Positions 1-13,762 of a stretch of 64,000 bases of DNA are shown here, piece after piece (the stretch's first letter is position 1; each line of letters begins with the position of its first letter). The notes beneath the pieces were generated by a model. It was not told where the DNA came from. It was given only the letters and a program-made list of their open reading frames with translations, and searched no databases. A program made the translations under genes and the position numbers. The DNA comes from Ziziphus jujuba (taxonomy: Eukaryota; Streptophyta; Magnoliopsida; Rosales; Rhamnaceae), in NCBI RefSeq assembly GCF_031755915.1, contig NC_083382.1:27194001-27258000 (forward strand), in the 5' to 3' direction.

Positions 1-3000
1 GTGCACTAAGCAGAAAACTCTAGCTCGCCACCAAAAACCCCTCTTTGATCTCTCTCTGTCCCTTTTTTTTTTTTCTTTGACAATAATTTTTTCTAGCTAG
101 CTAGTTCGAAATGTAAATAGCAATGAGCAATATTTTGTTAGCGGTTTCAATACAATTTTATATTCTGTTTTAATTTTCTGTGCATGACCATGCCTCTAGT
201 TCATGATTTGTACAATGGAAAATGTTCAAATTAATTACACAATATTTCCATTTCGTTTAATCCACTGCAGGGTCCTTATGTTACCTCTCTCTCTCTCTCT
301 CTCTCTCTACTTTGCATGTTGATTTTTTAAGCAATTTTCAGCACCTAGTTTCTGCAGTTTCAATAATGTAGATGCATATCCATCTCATTCTGTTGCATAA
401 TTAGCAATTATGGGTCCTCCAAACTCCCAAAAATACAGTGTGAGTGTACGTGAGTTTACAGCATTTTTTTTTTTTTTGGGGGGTATTTAAGGGTGAGTAT
501 GAAACATAAGTATTTGATTAAGTTAGATTAGTATATTTAGTACTATTGATAAATAAATTAAGGATAATCATGAGTAAGCAAAGAAAAAGAGGGAAATATT
601 CTCCGGAAAACAAGGGATAAAAAAAGGTGTAAAAGTATTGAGCTACTTTGCATTTGATGATGTGTGGGCTATAAAATGGTTGTGGTCTTGTCAACTCAGC
701 AATCAAATTTGGTTTTGAAAAATTTTTGGCCATCACATGCAGCTTGTACCCGATGATTTGACACTTCTAATTCCGTTTTTCAAATCCTTTTTACCATCTA
801 TACATACATACGTGTATTTTTACTATAAGTTGATCCATGTTTTCACAAGGTAAAAAAATAAAATAAATCAATTTTTTCAATTAACCTGATTTAAATATAA
901 TTTAATTTTTTTAATTTTAAATATATCATATAATTTCCGTTCAAGTTTCAAATATATAGTTATCATTTTTCTTCGTTATTATTTTATTAACACATTTTAA
1001 ATTAATATCATTCAGTCTTTACTGGGTGTAGCTTTTTTAAATTGTAATTCGTATAAATTTAAAAAGGTCAAGATGAAACATACCATAAAAAAATTATTGT
1101 ATTTCAGGAAAAAAAAGAAAGCAGCAATAACAAAAAGCAATTTTTATATTCTCAATGAATTTGTCCAACAATTTCTATATGTATTTCGTATATTATATGT
1201 GCTATAAGGGACCGTTTATAGGAATTGCAACAATATCATTCTTTTCGATCGTCAACCCAGCATCTATTGGATCTATTTTATCAATCAACAAATTATTAAT
1301 AAACCAGCACCTATAGTCAAATGAGATAAGCTTTCACCAAAAAAAAAAAAAAAAACCTTAATTTATATATGATTGGTCTGTACTTATTTAAATGTATGAT
1401 TGAGTTAGATGCCGCGTCAAAAGATCACTTATCAAATTGATAAGTCCGCTAACAACGTTGTCCCATGACAAGTAACTAATATTTAAATTAGAATAAAATT
1501 TAAATTTTTTTATAGTTTAGATTTTACTGGGAAGTTTTGGAATCAAATTTTTTTTTTTAATTTTTATAACGTTTGATTAGTAATAGGAATATTAGAATTT
1601 AAAGTAATTAATTCAAGTTTTGTATTATAAATTAAAAATAATTTTATATTTAAAAAAAATATCGTATAACTAGGTCTAGGAATTCTCAAAAATTGCACTT
1701 CTCTTCTCTATATTTTGAAAATTAATTTGAGGTTTACATTTTTCCATCTCCAAATAACTATTCAGTACAAAAAAGTTGTCAATAATTTCAAAAGAAATAT
1801 ATTCCAAACCAATTAATTTTACCATTTATAAAGTAGAGCCTAAAGAAAAATAATTAGTTACATGTTTTAATATATATTTGAAAAACTTGAAAATGCATAT
1901 ATATATATATATATATATATAGTTAGGTCTAACATGGTAATTTTAGCATCAGGTGTTTTTTAAAGGATTGGAATTTAAAAATTAATAAATATTTTAATAT
2001 AAATTTAATGATATATTAAAATTCTATTTAAAAAAAATAATCCTAGTAAAAATCCAAATACCATAAACATGTTTTTAAATTTTAACATTTAAATTAAAAA
2101 GTTGAAAAAGAATCTTGATAATAAACTATCAAGTTGACATAATAGAAACTTAGTTGTACATATATAATTATAAATCTTATTCTTATATTTAAATTATATA
2201 TATTCTTAATTTCCAATTTTATCTTAATCAAGCAATAAAGGCAAAATGCTTCATTATTTTTGTGTTACTTTAACTATTAATTTCTCTAATAATATCCAAA
2301 TAATATCATGGAAAAGTTTCTGCACAATATGAAAGTACTTCACTTGAAAGCCAAGATTTTGTCAGCTGCCATATATTGCAACATATCGATACATAATTGT
2401 CACCACGTACGAACCTGCATATACAAAATGATAATGGCTTTAATATGACTGTCCAGGGGAGAGTTAAGATAGCCACGCCTTTTCTCGTTTAAAAAGCAAA
2501 TCTCATTGAGAGCTATTAATAATAGGAAAAGGAATATGGATAAGGAATTAATTTTCATTTCTAAACCATAAAATTAATTTAATTATTAGTTAGTTCCTAT
2601 ATCATTCTTAATCGAAATTAATAATTATTAAATAATTTAGCAAGAAGAGCACATATAATGGATAAGATGATATTCTTGATACATGGAGAGTACATAAGAA
2701 AACCTCATCAAGAATGAATGTATTTTCAATATTTTACCAGTAGATCAAGCTTATAAATATATACTCTGTGGAATAATTTTTTGTTAAATATTCTTTGAAA
2801 TAATTGAATTAATTAGATAGATAAAATTGTGAAAGGACTTTTATCTAATGAATCTCAGCTACTTTTAAGTTGGAGATTCAAATTCAGGACTGTAACTTAT
2901 TCTTATTAGGCTACCCTAGACCTAAAACCATCAAGTCAATGAACAAGAATTTTATGAGATCATCTGCTGTGAAGGCCAAGATGATATTTAACCAACATAC

Positions 3001-4750
3001 CAACATGCAAGGCCATGGTAATTATTAAATTATATACATATTATAGTGTAATAAACTCATTAATTTAATTAAGAAAAAATAGACTAGCTAGCATTGGGTC
3101 ATCTTACCTTCTAACAAAGTTAAGATACTGACAAAAAACTATCTGGCTAGAATCCAAAAATGCCTCTCGTGAAGAAAAAAAATAAAAATGAAAAGGAAAA
3201 GAAATTATATGTAAACAGGAAAGTGGAGAGCTCCATCTCTTTATGGTTAATATTACAAAGAGCTGCTTCAGCTTTTCATGGTCTGTTTTTTTTTTTATTT
3301 TTTTTTTCCGTTTGTTTTGGAAACCGACCAAATTTCAATAGGAGAGTTTGGGACCATTTTGAACATTAATTAATTTACACTATTAAACGATGGTGTGCGA
3401 GACACAGTGGGTCTCACCACAACTTTTAACTCTTTTGCACGTGCAGAGAGTGGCAATTATGGTAAAATAAGTCGTACTCCAACAGTGAATCCTACTGTTT
3501 GAGTTTTGGTCCCCCAGAAAAAACACAGAGCTAAAAAACAAACCCAAAAAAAAAAATAATAAATAAATAAAATAAAGAGGGAAAAAAAGAAAATGACTTT
3601 GACTGTGAAAAGTAAAACCAGTAGTAATCTTAGAATTCCTGTGCAACCCAATGAGTAGCTGCCACATCATGAGGAGGGTCCCGATAGAGTGTGCTTGGTC
3701 AAAATAACAGGCTTATCATGCCCACGTGCAGCGCCTAATGTTGAAGGCCCCACACTGAACGGTCTGATTCTTTTCCAATCAAAGGGTGGAGCCCAGTTTT
3801 TGTATGCTATTTGGGGTCTTCATTCTCAGTCACCTGCCTGTTATCATGCATTCATGAATGCCTCCTCTTCCCCATTTTGGTGACATTAAGAGACCTTTTA
3901 CTGTGTAATACAAAGAAAGTGAAACACAAAACATCAAAGAATTGGATCAATGAGAAGTTTGATTAAACGCCACTATAGATATTACAGCTTTTGCTTTTGC
4001 TGCTGTTTTTCTTCACATTTTTAGCATCAAGTTTTGACAACTTTGATTGATTTTCTTTCTTTCATATATATATATATTTTTTTTGGGTATGAAATTGTTA
4101 ACTGGTAGAGTGGCTATATATGGTTGGTGATGTCTCAAATCTCTAACCATATCGTATTATATAATATTATTCTTACCTTACCTTTTTCTTTTTAGTGGAT
4201 GTGGGAAAAAAAACTTTGACAGTAGGTCTCAAACTTCAACTCAACGTGGTTATTCAAAATTTCAATTGTTGTGAAATGCCAGTCATCATTATTGGGTTTT
4301 ATTTATCTAATCAGACGTTGTGTATATTAGTATCATGTTTTGGGCCAAATGGAATGAGCCTAATACTGTATAAAACAAGAATTGACCCATTATATAGTAA
4401 TCGCTTGTCCTATTTTGTCACTTTGGGCTCTGCCCAGGTTTCAAAAGAGGATAGTAGCTTTTCCCTTATTTTTTTTAATCCTAATTTTGCTGCTACCAGC
4501 ATTCAGACTATATGCCTAAAAATATTCATGCAAGAATGAAAACGGTCTCTTTTTGTTTTTGTTTTGGGTCTAAATTCACCACCAAAAACAGTAGTTGAAA
4601 TAGATCCCTAGTTGATAGCCAGCGCTGTTATATATATATATATATATAAATTGTTTTTTGGGTAATAGAGCTGTTATATATGCTACTTTTTCCATTCTTA
4701 TGCCTATATATGTATATAATATTCCCCTATATTGTGAGTGTCACATCAAA
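1..4750. other. AT-rich non-coding stretch
   Basis: I see no gene. The stretch holds a (CT)n run near 284-308, (AT)n at about 1897-1920 and several A or T runs. From about 3380 to 3890 the base composition is more balanced and includes CACGTG G-box cores at 3438-3443 and 3723-3728 and GGCCCCAC near 3747. That part could be regulatory or a decayed gene edge. A short open frame at 3689-3883 has no recognisable content. Confidence 0.5.
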
Positions 4751-4760
4751 ATGAAGGGCA

Positions 4761-5054
4761 CTATACCTCTATGAACTTCTCTGCTAAAACCTCATAAAAA
4801 GGTTCTGCTCCCAAATTTAATTGTCTCGAGAATTCTTGGCACACTAGCGGAATCAAATTCTTTGTCATCCATACCCCAATGAAAGATTCATATCCTCTGG
4901 ATTTATATATAAGCTTCCAATTTCCAAATTCCAATGACAGGGTTTTCTGAATAAGTTCATCATCTGCCGCCACTTTCTCCTTCATAGCTCTTCTTTTTAT
5001 ATAATGTAGCTCTCTTGCTGCGTCAAACCCTTGTTCCCTGAGCTCAAACCACAA
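4761..5054 (-). pseudogene. Unrecognised exon-like open frame, possibly a gene fragment
   Basis: The minus-strand frame is about 97 codons, ends KFIEV-stop and looks protein-like rather than low-complexity: WFELREQGFDAARELHYIKR, a charged helix-like middle, FGNWKLIYKSRGYESF, then LIPLVCQEFSRQL. I do not recognise the family. The frame stays open slightly upstream of the first ATG, and possible acceptor AG sites lie near 5060. A second minus-strand frame at 5610-5801 (FPMYMMRGRNGKVQLERHGL) may or may not belong with it. No complete gene can be built, so a decayed fragment or a terminal exon are both possible. Confidence 0.3.
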
Positions 5055-6972
5055 GCTCCAGTTCCAAAAGATTGTTTACATATTTCTTTACTATAAAGTC
5101 ATATATCATTTTTCCCAAATGAACCATTTTTTTTCCCCCTAAAGCATATTTATATTAGTAGTTTTTGACACTTGATATGTCTACAATGTGGGAGAAAATA
5201 AAATCCAGTAAAATATTTTGTTAACATAGATTAAAATATATCTAATCAAAGGGAGGAGGATCTCACTTAAATGTACTCTTATGTGATTTTATCATTGGGC
5301 CAAATTTTGGAATATCCAACAGATATATTTGAAAGTTTGCCATATTAAAGTTTAACCTGTTTTAAGAAGTTTGAGAATTAGATATAAAACATAGATTTGG
5401 AAACATGAACAATAAAAACTTCAGCAGACTTTACCCACCAAAAAAAAAAAAAAAAAAAAAAGAACCTTCGAGCAGAAAAAACGTTGCAGCAGATTTGTAC
5501 TATTCTATACCAAATCAGCTGCTAATTAGCTCCTAGATATAGAATGTATTATATATGTATTAGGTATTTAAAAGAGAAGTTGATCCAGATCTAGATTCAA
5601 ATCGATATCTTAGAAACTGTAGCACAGAATAATATGATTGAGGTGATAAATATTGGTGATTTCCTTGCAGATCAAGATTTTCAAAACTTGAATGTGACTT
5701 CTGTCAGCAAGACCATGCCTCTCTAGTTGTACTTTACCATTCCTTCCACGCATCATATACATTGGGAAAGACCTCATTTTTATTCTCTTTGTGACGTTCA
5801 TTTTGATTTCAGCAAAAATACCCTAAAAAAACAAAAAGGGAAGAAAAACAAAACTTTCTAATCCTTAGCTCTACTTCCCAACAGAGAGATCAGTTATCAA
5901 CTCCTACATCCAGTACTTAAAATAAAACAAAAGTTTGTGTTCAAATCCCCTACCATAGAATCTGCAAAATGGGACTATGAACTTAAGAGTTAAAATTATA
6001 ATATAATATATGATTTTTTCTCTCATCCGAGAAATTTTTTTGAAAATTATTGAATTATTGGTAATAAAATAAATCTTGAAAAAAATATCTAGAATTTTTT
6101 AATGAAAACCAATGTATATATATAATTTTATTATAATAAATGTCTATTCCCCATTATACTGTGAATATTTAATATTAGATAACATGTTATGGAATACAAA
6201 CGTTGACCAATACATACTATGTGGGAGAAAGGTAAATCTTTATTTATGTACATGTATGTATATACTTTCTTGTTTGAGAATCTGTCTATTCTATCAGTTA
6301 TGAGCCATACCTGTATCCTACATGTCACTATAAATAAAACCTTGTCTTGGTTCCACCAAATTGCACACTGCCCCCGAGGGCAATCAGCCACCGGCAAAGC
6401 AACATTAAATGGAAGATATTATAAACAGGTTTAGGCCTTGGCTCATGACCAAAATCATCAGGAGACCATCAGGATAATGAACAATCAGATCATATGAAAA
6501 TCATAGCATTAATCAAAGTAGGAATATTTTCAGGAAATTGGCAATACAGACATACATAATATATTAACCATTTATTTATTTATTTGTGAATACGATTTAT
6601 TGTTCTCAAAATGTTATGTGAATCAATTAATATTAAAGGTTATCACCAAAAATAATAATAATAATAATAATAATATTAAAGGTGAGACCTCTAGTATGAG
6701 TTTATAACACTGCTTCTGAACAGTTTTCATTTTGATTTCTCGATCATGTGATCAAAGATGACCTAAAATATGTTCATCTATAAATATATACAGGACAGCC
6801 CAACTGTTTACCAGCTATTCAGACAGTGATCTTTGATTGGAATATCCCAAAGTATCCATTCTTAGCCTCTCAACGATACATAAAGCTTGAAAGGAACTAA
6901 AAAGATTACAACACAAATAGTTACTCCACCAACACCTCCAACGTATATATATATATATATATATATTCACCA

Positions 6973-6988
<16 letters not shown>

Positions 6989-7035
<47 letters not shown>
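6989..7035. repeat. Compound (CA)n(TA)n microsatellite
   Basis: A poly-A run leads into about 13 CA units and then about 10 TA units. Similar compound runs occur at 15111-15150 and, as TA/TG, at 26220-26258. Confidence 0.9.
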
Positions 7036-7567
7036 ATCAATACCACATGAAAAGCAGTAGAAGCTTGGAAACGTTTCACTGCAGGTTTTAGAGTCCCACA
7101 TTGTTTCAGCCTAAATCATTGCATGCCTTTATGTATAGTAACCTCCATCCTCTATCACTGACAGACCAAAATTTCCCTTGTTGCTAAATTTGCTATGTTT
7201 GCACATGTTTATTTGTCAAGACCATGTGCCACCAGTAGCACTATAAAATTAGATCAATGAGTACCTGACTCTCTTTTCACAATGTCCTCTACTTCATTTT
7301 TCCCTAGCACAAACGCAGTTTGAACATCACCATAAAAGAATCTCAGCTTGCTCTAAACTTTCTAGGGCCCCATAGAATACTCACAAGGCAGAATTTAACC
7401 AACAATATAAATAAGAAAGGCGGTCCAACACGTGAAAATATTAAAATTAGAAATAAATATTATAAAAAAACTTGCGGGAATAGAGATTGATCTGATATCA
7501 TATTGAAGCACTATTTTCAAACCTAGGTTGAGAAAGATGTAGATAGTTGAACAATGAACTTGAACAT

Positions 7568-7633
7568 AGATTTTCCACTACCAGAAAGTAACAATCACTT
7601 AGATTTTCCATTACTAGAAAGTAACAATCACTT
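7568..7633. repeat. 33-bp tandem duplication
   Basis: AGATTTTCCACTACCAGAAA plus GTAACAATCACTT is repeated once with two base changes (second unit from 7601). Confidence 0.85.
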
Positions 7634-7972
7634 CTTTTAACTTGTGTTTATTTACCACATATAAAACTGAGAATGACAAATCATGGTGAGTGAGTCAGCC
7701 AGCTAGAAAGAGTAAAAAAAAAAAAAAAAAAAAAAAAAGCAATGAGTATAGTTTATATATACATTAAGAGGCATTAATTATATGCATTTCCTTAATGACA
7801 TAAAAATAAGGAAATATAGGCATTAATTATATCTTACCAAGGAGTTAATACTTTTGTTTTTCGAATACCAAGGAATTAATACTTGCCTTCACTACAAACA
7901 CTTCATTGGTTCCTGGTTGGACATCAATTTTAGCCACAAAAAGTTTCAAAAAACAAAATAAAAAGAGCCACA

Positions 7973-8049
7973 AATTTGTATCCGTACTATCAGACGGCTA
8001 CTGTAAATCACAATTTTGTATCCGTACTATCCGACGGCTACTGTAAATT
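7973..8049. repeat. 40-bp tandem duplication
   Basis: TTTGTATCCGTACTATCAGA followed by CGGCTACTGTAAAT occurs at 7975 and again at 8015 with one change (CCGACGG). An (AT)n run follows. Confidence 0.85.
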
Positions 8050-9450
8050 AAGCTTTCTTTATATATATATATATATATATCATTCATTATTTTATTTCTT
8101 TTTATTTTTTATTTCATTCATATTGAGAAAGCTCAAGATCCTCCAGAAGCTGTTAACTCTAAAAACTTCAAGAAATTACAGACGGAGTAGTTGTTAAGAG
8201 AGTTGTTGACTAACTGTCTGTCAAGCTGTTTTTATGTGTTGAATTATTTCTACATATTAACTAATGCCTGAGATAGTTGTGCAGAACATGCTTTCGGTTA
8301 CTACTTACAATCGAGTCAGCAGACTCAGCACTAGTCCTATACATTTAATATATTATATATTATATATATAATATTTGTACATTCATTCTAGAAATAGATA
8401 AAAATTCATCTTTCTTTCTCACTACTTTCTTCTATCATACTACTTCCCCTATTGTTGCTCTGCAACTTCCACAAGTTCATCTTCTTCAATTTTGTCTTTT
8501 TTTTTTTTTTTTTTTTTTTTTAAAGTTAATCCTGAGCTTCATCAGAGACAGAGACAAGGGGTGGTTAAAGTTAAAACCTTAAATGCTCTTGAAGCAGCTT
8601 AATGCACAAATGCTAGCTACTATAAATTTTACTTCTATGAACTAAAATAGCAAACAGGTATGTATAAAGTCCTATAGCATTTCCATTGCCATATCTTTAG
8701 CATCTCTACTTCATAAAGTTCTATTTTTAAGTAGTTTAATGCAGTTTAATCTTGGGATATTTCTTTTTTTATTTTGCATGGTAAGTTTAAATTACACTTT
8801 AGTTAATATTGAGCCATAAGTAGAAGAACCGAGCAGATAGAAAGTCTTAAATATGCATTAATGGCCTTATATAGGGCTAAATCCACATCCACTTCTCAAC
8901 TAAAAGCATATGAAAAGCAATGTGCCTTTAATGATCATATTAATTAGTATGGCGGCAGAGTAACACAAAATCCTAAATGCAACTATTTTGCAAATAGAAC
9001 GGCAAGTCTAAGTTTCAATTGGTAACTTAATGAAAAGTTTGTTTTGTGGAAACAATCAGCCTATACCTAGAAAAGTTCTATAGACCAAAATAGCAAGCTA
9101 GAAAAAATTAGAAGAGTCGGTAAATGGTAATAGTCATCTTTGCGTCTAAAGTCAAGTTGTACCGTCCCCAAAAAAAAAAAAAAAAAAAAAAAATAAATCA
9201 TAAAAGATGGATTTTTTTTTTTTTTTTTTTTACTGAGATAGAATGGATAGTTGAGGTTGGTGCATTTGTTGAGAAACATACAATACAAGCACAAGCTCAA
9301 TTACAAGTCGATGTGGTTCCTTATGAGGACCCATATTCATTCATCATGATTCGTACAATTTCTGACTAGACAGACCACGTGTTAGCATGATGGAAACAAT
9401 AAGCCTAGGCATAGCTTCAATGCCTTGTCAGAAGGATGGTAGGAAAACAC

Positions 9451-9490
9451 AAAAAAAAAAAAAAAAAGGGGGGGGGGGGGGGGGGGGGGG
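9451..9490 (+). repeat. A-run followed directly by a 23-base G run
   Basis: Seventeen A are followed immediately by 23 G (9468-9490). A shorter G run of similar kind occurs at about 13480-13491. Such A/G homopolymer junctions are prone to slippage. Confidence 0.9.
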
Positions 9491-9728
9491 CATGAAAGTC
9501 TAAAAAACCTCAGTGCCTTAGCCACTAATTAGCCATTCTTTTACCCTCTTTGCTAGGTTTAGGACAATTAGGCTACACACATACTCCAATCCAATCTGCT
9601 TTAAGTTTTGAGGGATATGAATATATACCATAAAAAACCCATCTTTCTAATCCATCATGTTTTAGGCCCTTTTAGATCAGTTGCCCATTCAGACCTCTTT
9701 TTAAGGGAGTTTTACAACCCCCTTTTTT

Positions 9729-9929
9729 CATGGGGTTTTCTTGTGCTTAATAAGAATTTTATTCATTAAAAAAAATGTTTTAGGTCCTTTTAAGGAGTAC
9801 TTAATTTGTTGTAGCTAGCTGGCCCCAAGTAGGAGCATGTAATATCAAATTAAGTACTCCTTATAAAGGCCTAAAACTTTTTTTTTTTTAAATGAATAAA
9901 ATCCTTATTAAGCAGGAAAAACCACCATG
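9729..9929. repeat. 201-bp hairpin-forming inverted repeat
   Basis: Arms 9729-9808 and 9846-9929 are close reverse complements (CATGG...GCTTAATAAG at the outer end, GGAGTACTTAATTTG at the inner end) around a 37-bp loop. By eye roughly nine of ten positions pair, with small gaps in the T/A run. Similarity stops abruptly at CATGG on both sides. It could be a small MITE or an inverted duplication; if transcribed it would make a long hairpin RNA. Confidence 0.8.
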
Positions 9930-11633
9930 ATTTCTCTCATGGTGAGCAAATTAAAGTTATGGACAAGAATGCAAGCTCAGCCTCAATTCCTAATTTCCTA
10001 GATATGAATCGGGGGTTTTCTATTAGGTAATGGGAAGCCTAGAAATTAGCTTTTGTTTGGTGACCAGTTCCTTCATAAATTGCTCATAAAAAGAAACCTT
10101 TGAGATTCCCTTTTTCTTTATTGCCTTATATTAATTGCCTCAACATTCACTTATCACTTTTTTGAGTGTGTACTACAAAACTTTATGCTACATTTCAACT
10201 TTTGAAACAGGTAATGAAACAAGGCCCTTCTACAACTTTATTTTTTTTTTCCACTAAAATATCAGTAAATGAAGAATGATCAATATATATAAGATGTGGA
10301 TTATATATATATATATATAGTAGATGAAAAAATGTAAAAGCTATCTCTTCATGTATTACCTCAAAATATACCCACTTGCTGGCTTATGTGAAGGCATAAC
10401 CCATTGCTATATAGGTACTTCGTCTATACATAGCTATTAGCTAGGTCATCAGATTAAATAGTGAAAAAAAATTTTCTCTTTTTTTTTTTTTGAATTTTTT
10501 TTCTTATTATATGTTACACATATTTTTTATATTTACATACAAACAATGAATCCATTTTAATCTAAGATAATATAATGAACTTCCTATCACAGCTTATGCT
10601 GGACGTTTAACGTCTTCTTATCCATTAGTAAATCACAATGATGCCGAACAAAAAACTGCTTCATACAGCCCAATAGATAATTATTTCCATGTATTTCACA
10701 AACTTCTACATGCTTAATATAGTTGATAACTTGATAATGAGCTAACTAAATAATTCACACATAATTCCCTAATCATATACACTACGCTAATATTATACAT
10801 TTTTTTCTTTCACAAATGATTTGGAGCAAAATCTAAAGTACAATTGTTGCCATGGAACATAAAACGGAAATTGACAATTCAGTTTTCTCACCCTGCCATA
10901 AAGGGGAGACAGTTTTTATCAAAAGCCCAATTGAGATACAGCTTTAGAGAAACTGATATTCTGAAAGCAACTGTTGAAGGAAACTTGACGCAACACTGCC
11001 CTAATATCTCATATATATATATCAAATTTTTTTTCTTTGTTTTACTTGTTATTCTTTTATAATTGTCCTTGTTTCTAAAAGAATTATATATACTTTCTAC
11101 GCAGAAAACATGAAAATGAAAGAGAACAAACTACAATACCAATCATTTAACAGAAGAACATTTATAATGTGAAACATCACAACCGACAAACTTTAATTAA
11201 TTGATTGAAATTGCTAGCTAACATTGTAATATTTATATATATATATATATATATATATTAATATAAAAATCAACAAGGACCGTTTTACAAGTTAAAGAAA
11301 AAATCTGTCTCATTACTGTGGAGAAAAATAGTTGGCAAAAAGAAAGTGTTTTGCAGTAAATTAATTACTCACCAAGATCATGTTCATAAAATCTGGACCT
11401 TCCATTGAAATAGTCTTGATTCTGTAGCAACTCATAATTGTTGTCCTTCGAAGTGCACATGTATATATTAGAATTATGACCCAAAAAACTAAAAAAAAAA
11501 AAAAAGAAAAAAAAAAAGGAGAGAGAGATCAGATAAAATTAAAACAAGTACTATTCCAATTACTAGAGGATCATATATGAAAATTTAATGTGAGAAAATA
11601 ATAAATTAAATGTCAGTTCAAAGTTTCAAACAT

Positions 11634-11635
<2 letters not shown>

Positions 11636-11671
<36 letters not shown>
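11636..11671 (+). repeat. 36-base uninterrupted G run
   Basis: Thirty-six consecutive G follow CATTT. It is extreme for such AT-rich DNA. It can fold into G-quadruplexes, and its length may also be affected by sequencing or assembly error at homopolymers. Confidence 0.9.
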
Positions 11672-12033
11672 CTCTTGTTCGTTTCAATGAAAGATGATTT
11701 TTTTGAAATTGAGATAGTACCAGGTACTGATGGTGCTATTGATTGATAGGCTTACAGTAGTACCTGATATGACGTGCACATTTTTTAGATCATTAATACT
11801 ATATACACATATTTAAAAGTGAAGAATAATCATCTCGAGGCCTAGTTCTTCCAAGGGTATTTTTACTAATCTTGTTGACCCTTTTGTTACACTGTTTAAT
11901 AACCGTATAGGTACATGATTGGTGAGAATATATATGTAGGTTTCACTTAAAGGGTGTTTTATTTTATTATAGCTAGGAGATGTATCGGCTGTGGGAGAGT
12001 AAAAAAGAAGGAGATCAGTGTGAGAAGGAAGTG

Positions 12034-12120
12034 CTTGACAAATTCTGCTAGCTGACAATAGACACCATATGATGTTGATTAATTTGTCAAGCTGACAATA
12101 GACCATATGATGTCGATTAT
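12034..12120. repeat. 40-bp imperfect tandem duplication
   Basis: AGCTGACAATAGACACCATA followed by TGATGTTGATT (12050) recurs as AGCTGACAATAGACCATATG at 12090. Short inverted blocks CTTGACAAATT and AATTTGTCAAG flank the first unit. Confidence 0.75.
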
Positions 12121-13714
12121 AAATGGACCCAATTGATCAGATAATTAAAAAAATCTGAAGCTCCTCCACTTATATATATCACACACACAAATTAAAATCA
12201 TTCAAATATAATAATGCTTCTTTTGTTTTTTTTTTTGTACACCTCTTATTATAGTTTGTTCTCGTCATTAAAAACAGACCATACCACCAAACTAACCGAC
12301 AGAAAGAAATGATAACGAAAAGACTATATGTCACTTTAATCTTGTCCTGCAGGGAGACCTTTGGATTTAGCCCGTGTTACAGGAGAAATTTGCAGTTTAT
12401 AACCGGATTGAATTTTATGAAAATATATTACATATCATTATATATGTGTGTGTGTGTGTGGCTGTAAAAATTCTAGAAAATGTTGGATTACAAGCACTAA
12501 AATTCTGTCTTTTCTACTGTAAAATGATTTTCTTACTTCAGTCTGCTATTAATTCTGCAAAAAGTGTCATAGAAAAAATATAAATTATATGATGATTTAC
12601 TTTTAATAGTTCAAATTAAAAAAAAAAATGATATTTCAACTTGATATCAAAATTAAAAATTATTAAAATTTTAGAGTCAAAACTCTACAATTCTATTCAA
12701 AAAGTAAAAATGTAAGTAAAAAAAAAAAAAAATTGATATTTCAACTTGTTTAAGTTTTTTGAAAAAATGATGCTTCAACTGAAAATAATATTTTTTATGT
12801 GGTCTTATCAAGCAATTCAAATCTTCACACTCCTAGTTTAAAAACTATTACCATGTTGCTCAAGGTAACTTAAAATCTTCATCAATTTGCTAATTTTGTT
12901 GAGTCATCTAGAGTAGGTACGCTACATTCTTTATTAATCTTTAAAGAAAATGAACTTTACCTAATTTTGGTAAGCTAGAAGTGAAAGAAGAAGCATACCA
13001 AATATTGGAGCATTTGTTACCACAAAGACTGAGAGACTCTCTTGAAGTGTTGGAAAAACCATCATTACACACTATCCCCTTTCCTGCTCACAGATTGGAG
13101 ATATTGAAAATATATATTTTATATTGGTTCTAGTCTTCGGAAAAGGACACCTGCACTTGAATTCTTTCCAGAGTCTAAAAACATTTAGACAGTGGTAGCT
13201 ACTGCTCAGATTCTCTTTATCTCACTGCAAAACCTCAACAGGCACATCATTATTAATTATATGATCAAAAACCCTAAGTGTTAAAAAAAAAAAAGAAAAA
13301 GAAAAAAAATTCTGCTTTAATAAAATTTTCTTCTAAAAAAAAAGAAAACGTATAGTCCCAATTAATGCAGTCCCACATTATTTTTCTTTTGCTGGGACAT
13401 ATGTGTTGTATTTTTATTTGGAACTTTTGATATTTTTCATTTTTTTGTTCTTGGATAGGGAAAGAAGCCAAATGAAGTTGGGGGGGGGGGGTGTGGGTTG
13501 GGAGAGATAAGAGGTGCGGTGGGGTACATTTTGGACAAATCTTCGTGGCTTTTGAAAGGTCCAGAACCAGTCTATCTTCACTATCACAATATACATGAAT
13601 GTGACACTACTGATTAATCATTATTAATCATATATATATATGCATGAGCATGTAAGTACTACAAGTGCAGCATATATTTTTTGAGTGCAAGTAGGCAGTA
13701 ATATTTTCCTAACA

Positions 13715-13715
13715 C

Positions 13716-13760
<45 letters not shown>
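13715..13760. repeat. (AAT)n microsatellite
   Basis: About 15 uninterrupted AAT units. A shorter run of the same type lies near 6650-6674. Confidence 0.9.

Positions 13761-13762
<2 letters not shown>

Larger units (their letters stand above)
5811..9728. other. AT-rich non-coding stretch with simple repeats
   Basis: Apart from the listed microsatellites and the 33- and 40-bp duplications, this stretch contains poly-A or poly-T runs, for example around 7714-7738, 8497-8521 and 9169-9231. Open frames are short and low in complexity. No gene or RNA gene is recognised. Confidence 0.5.
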
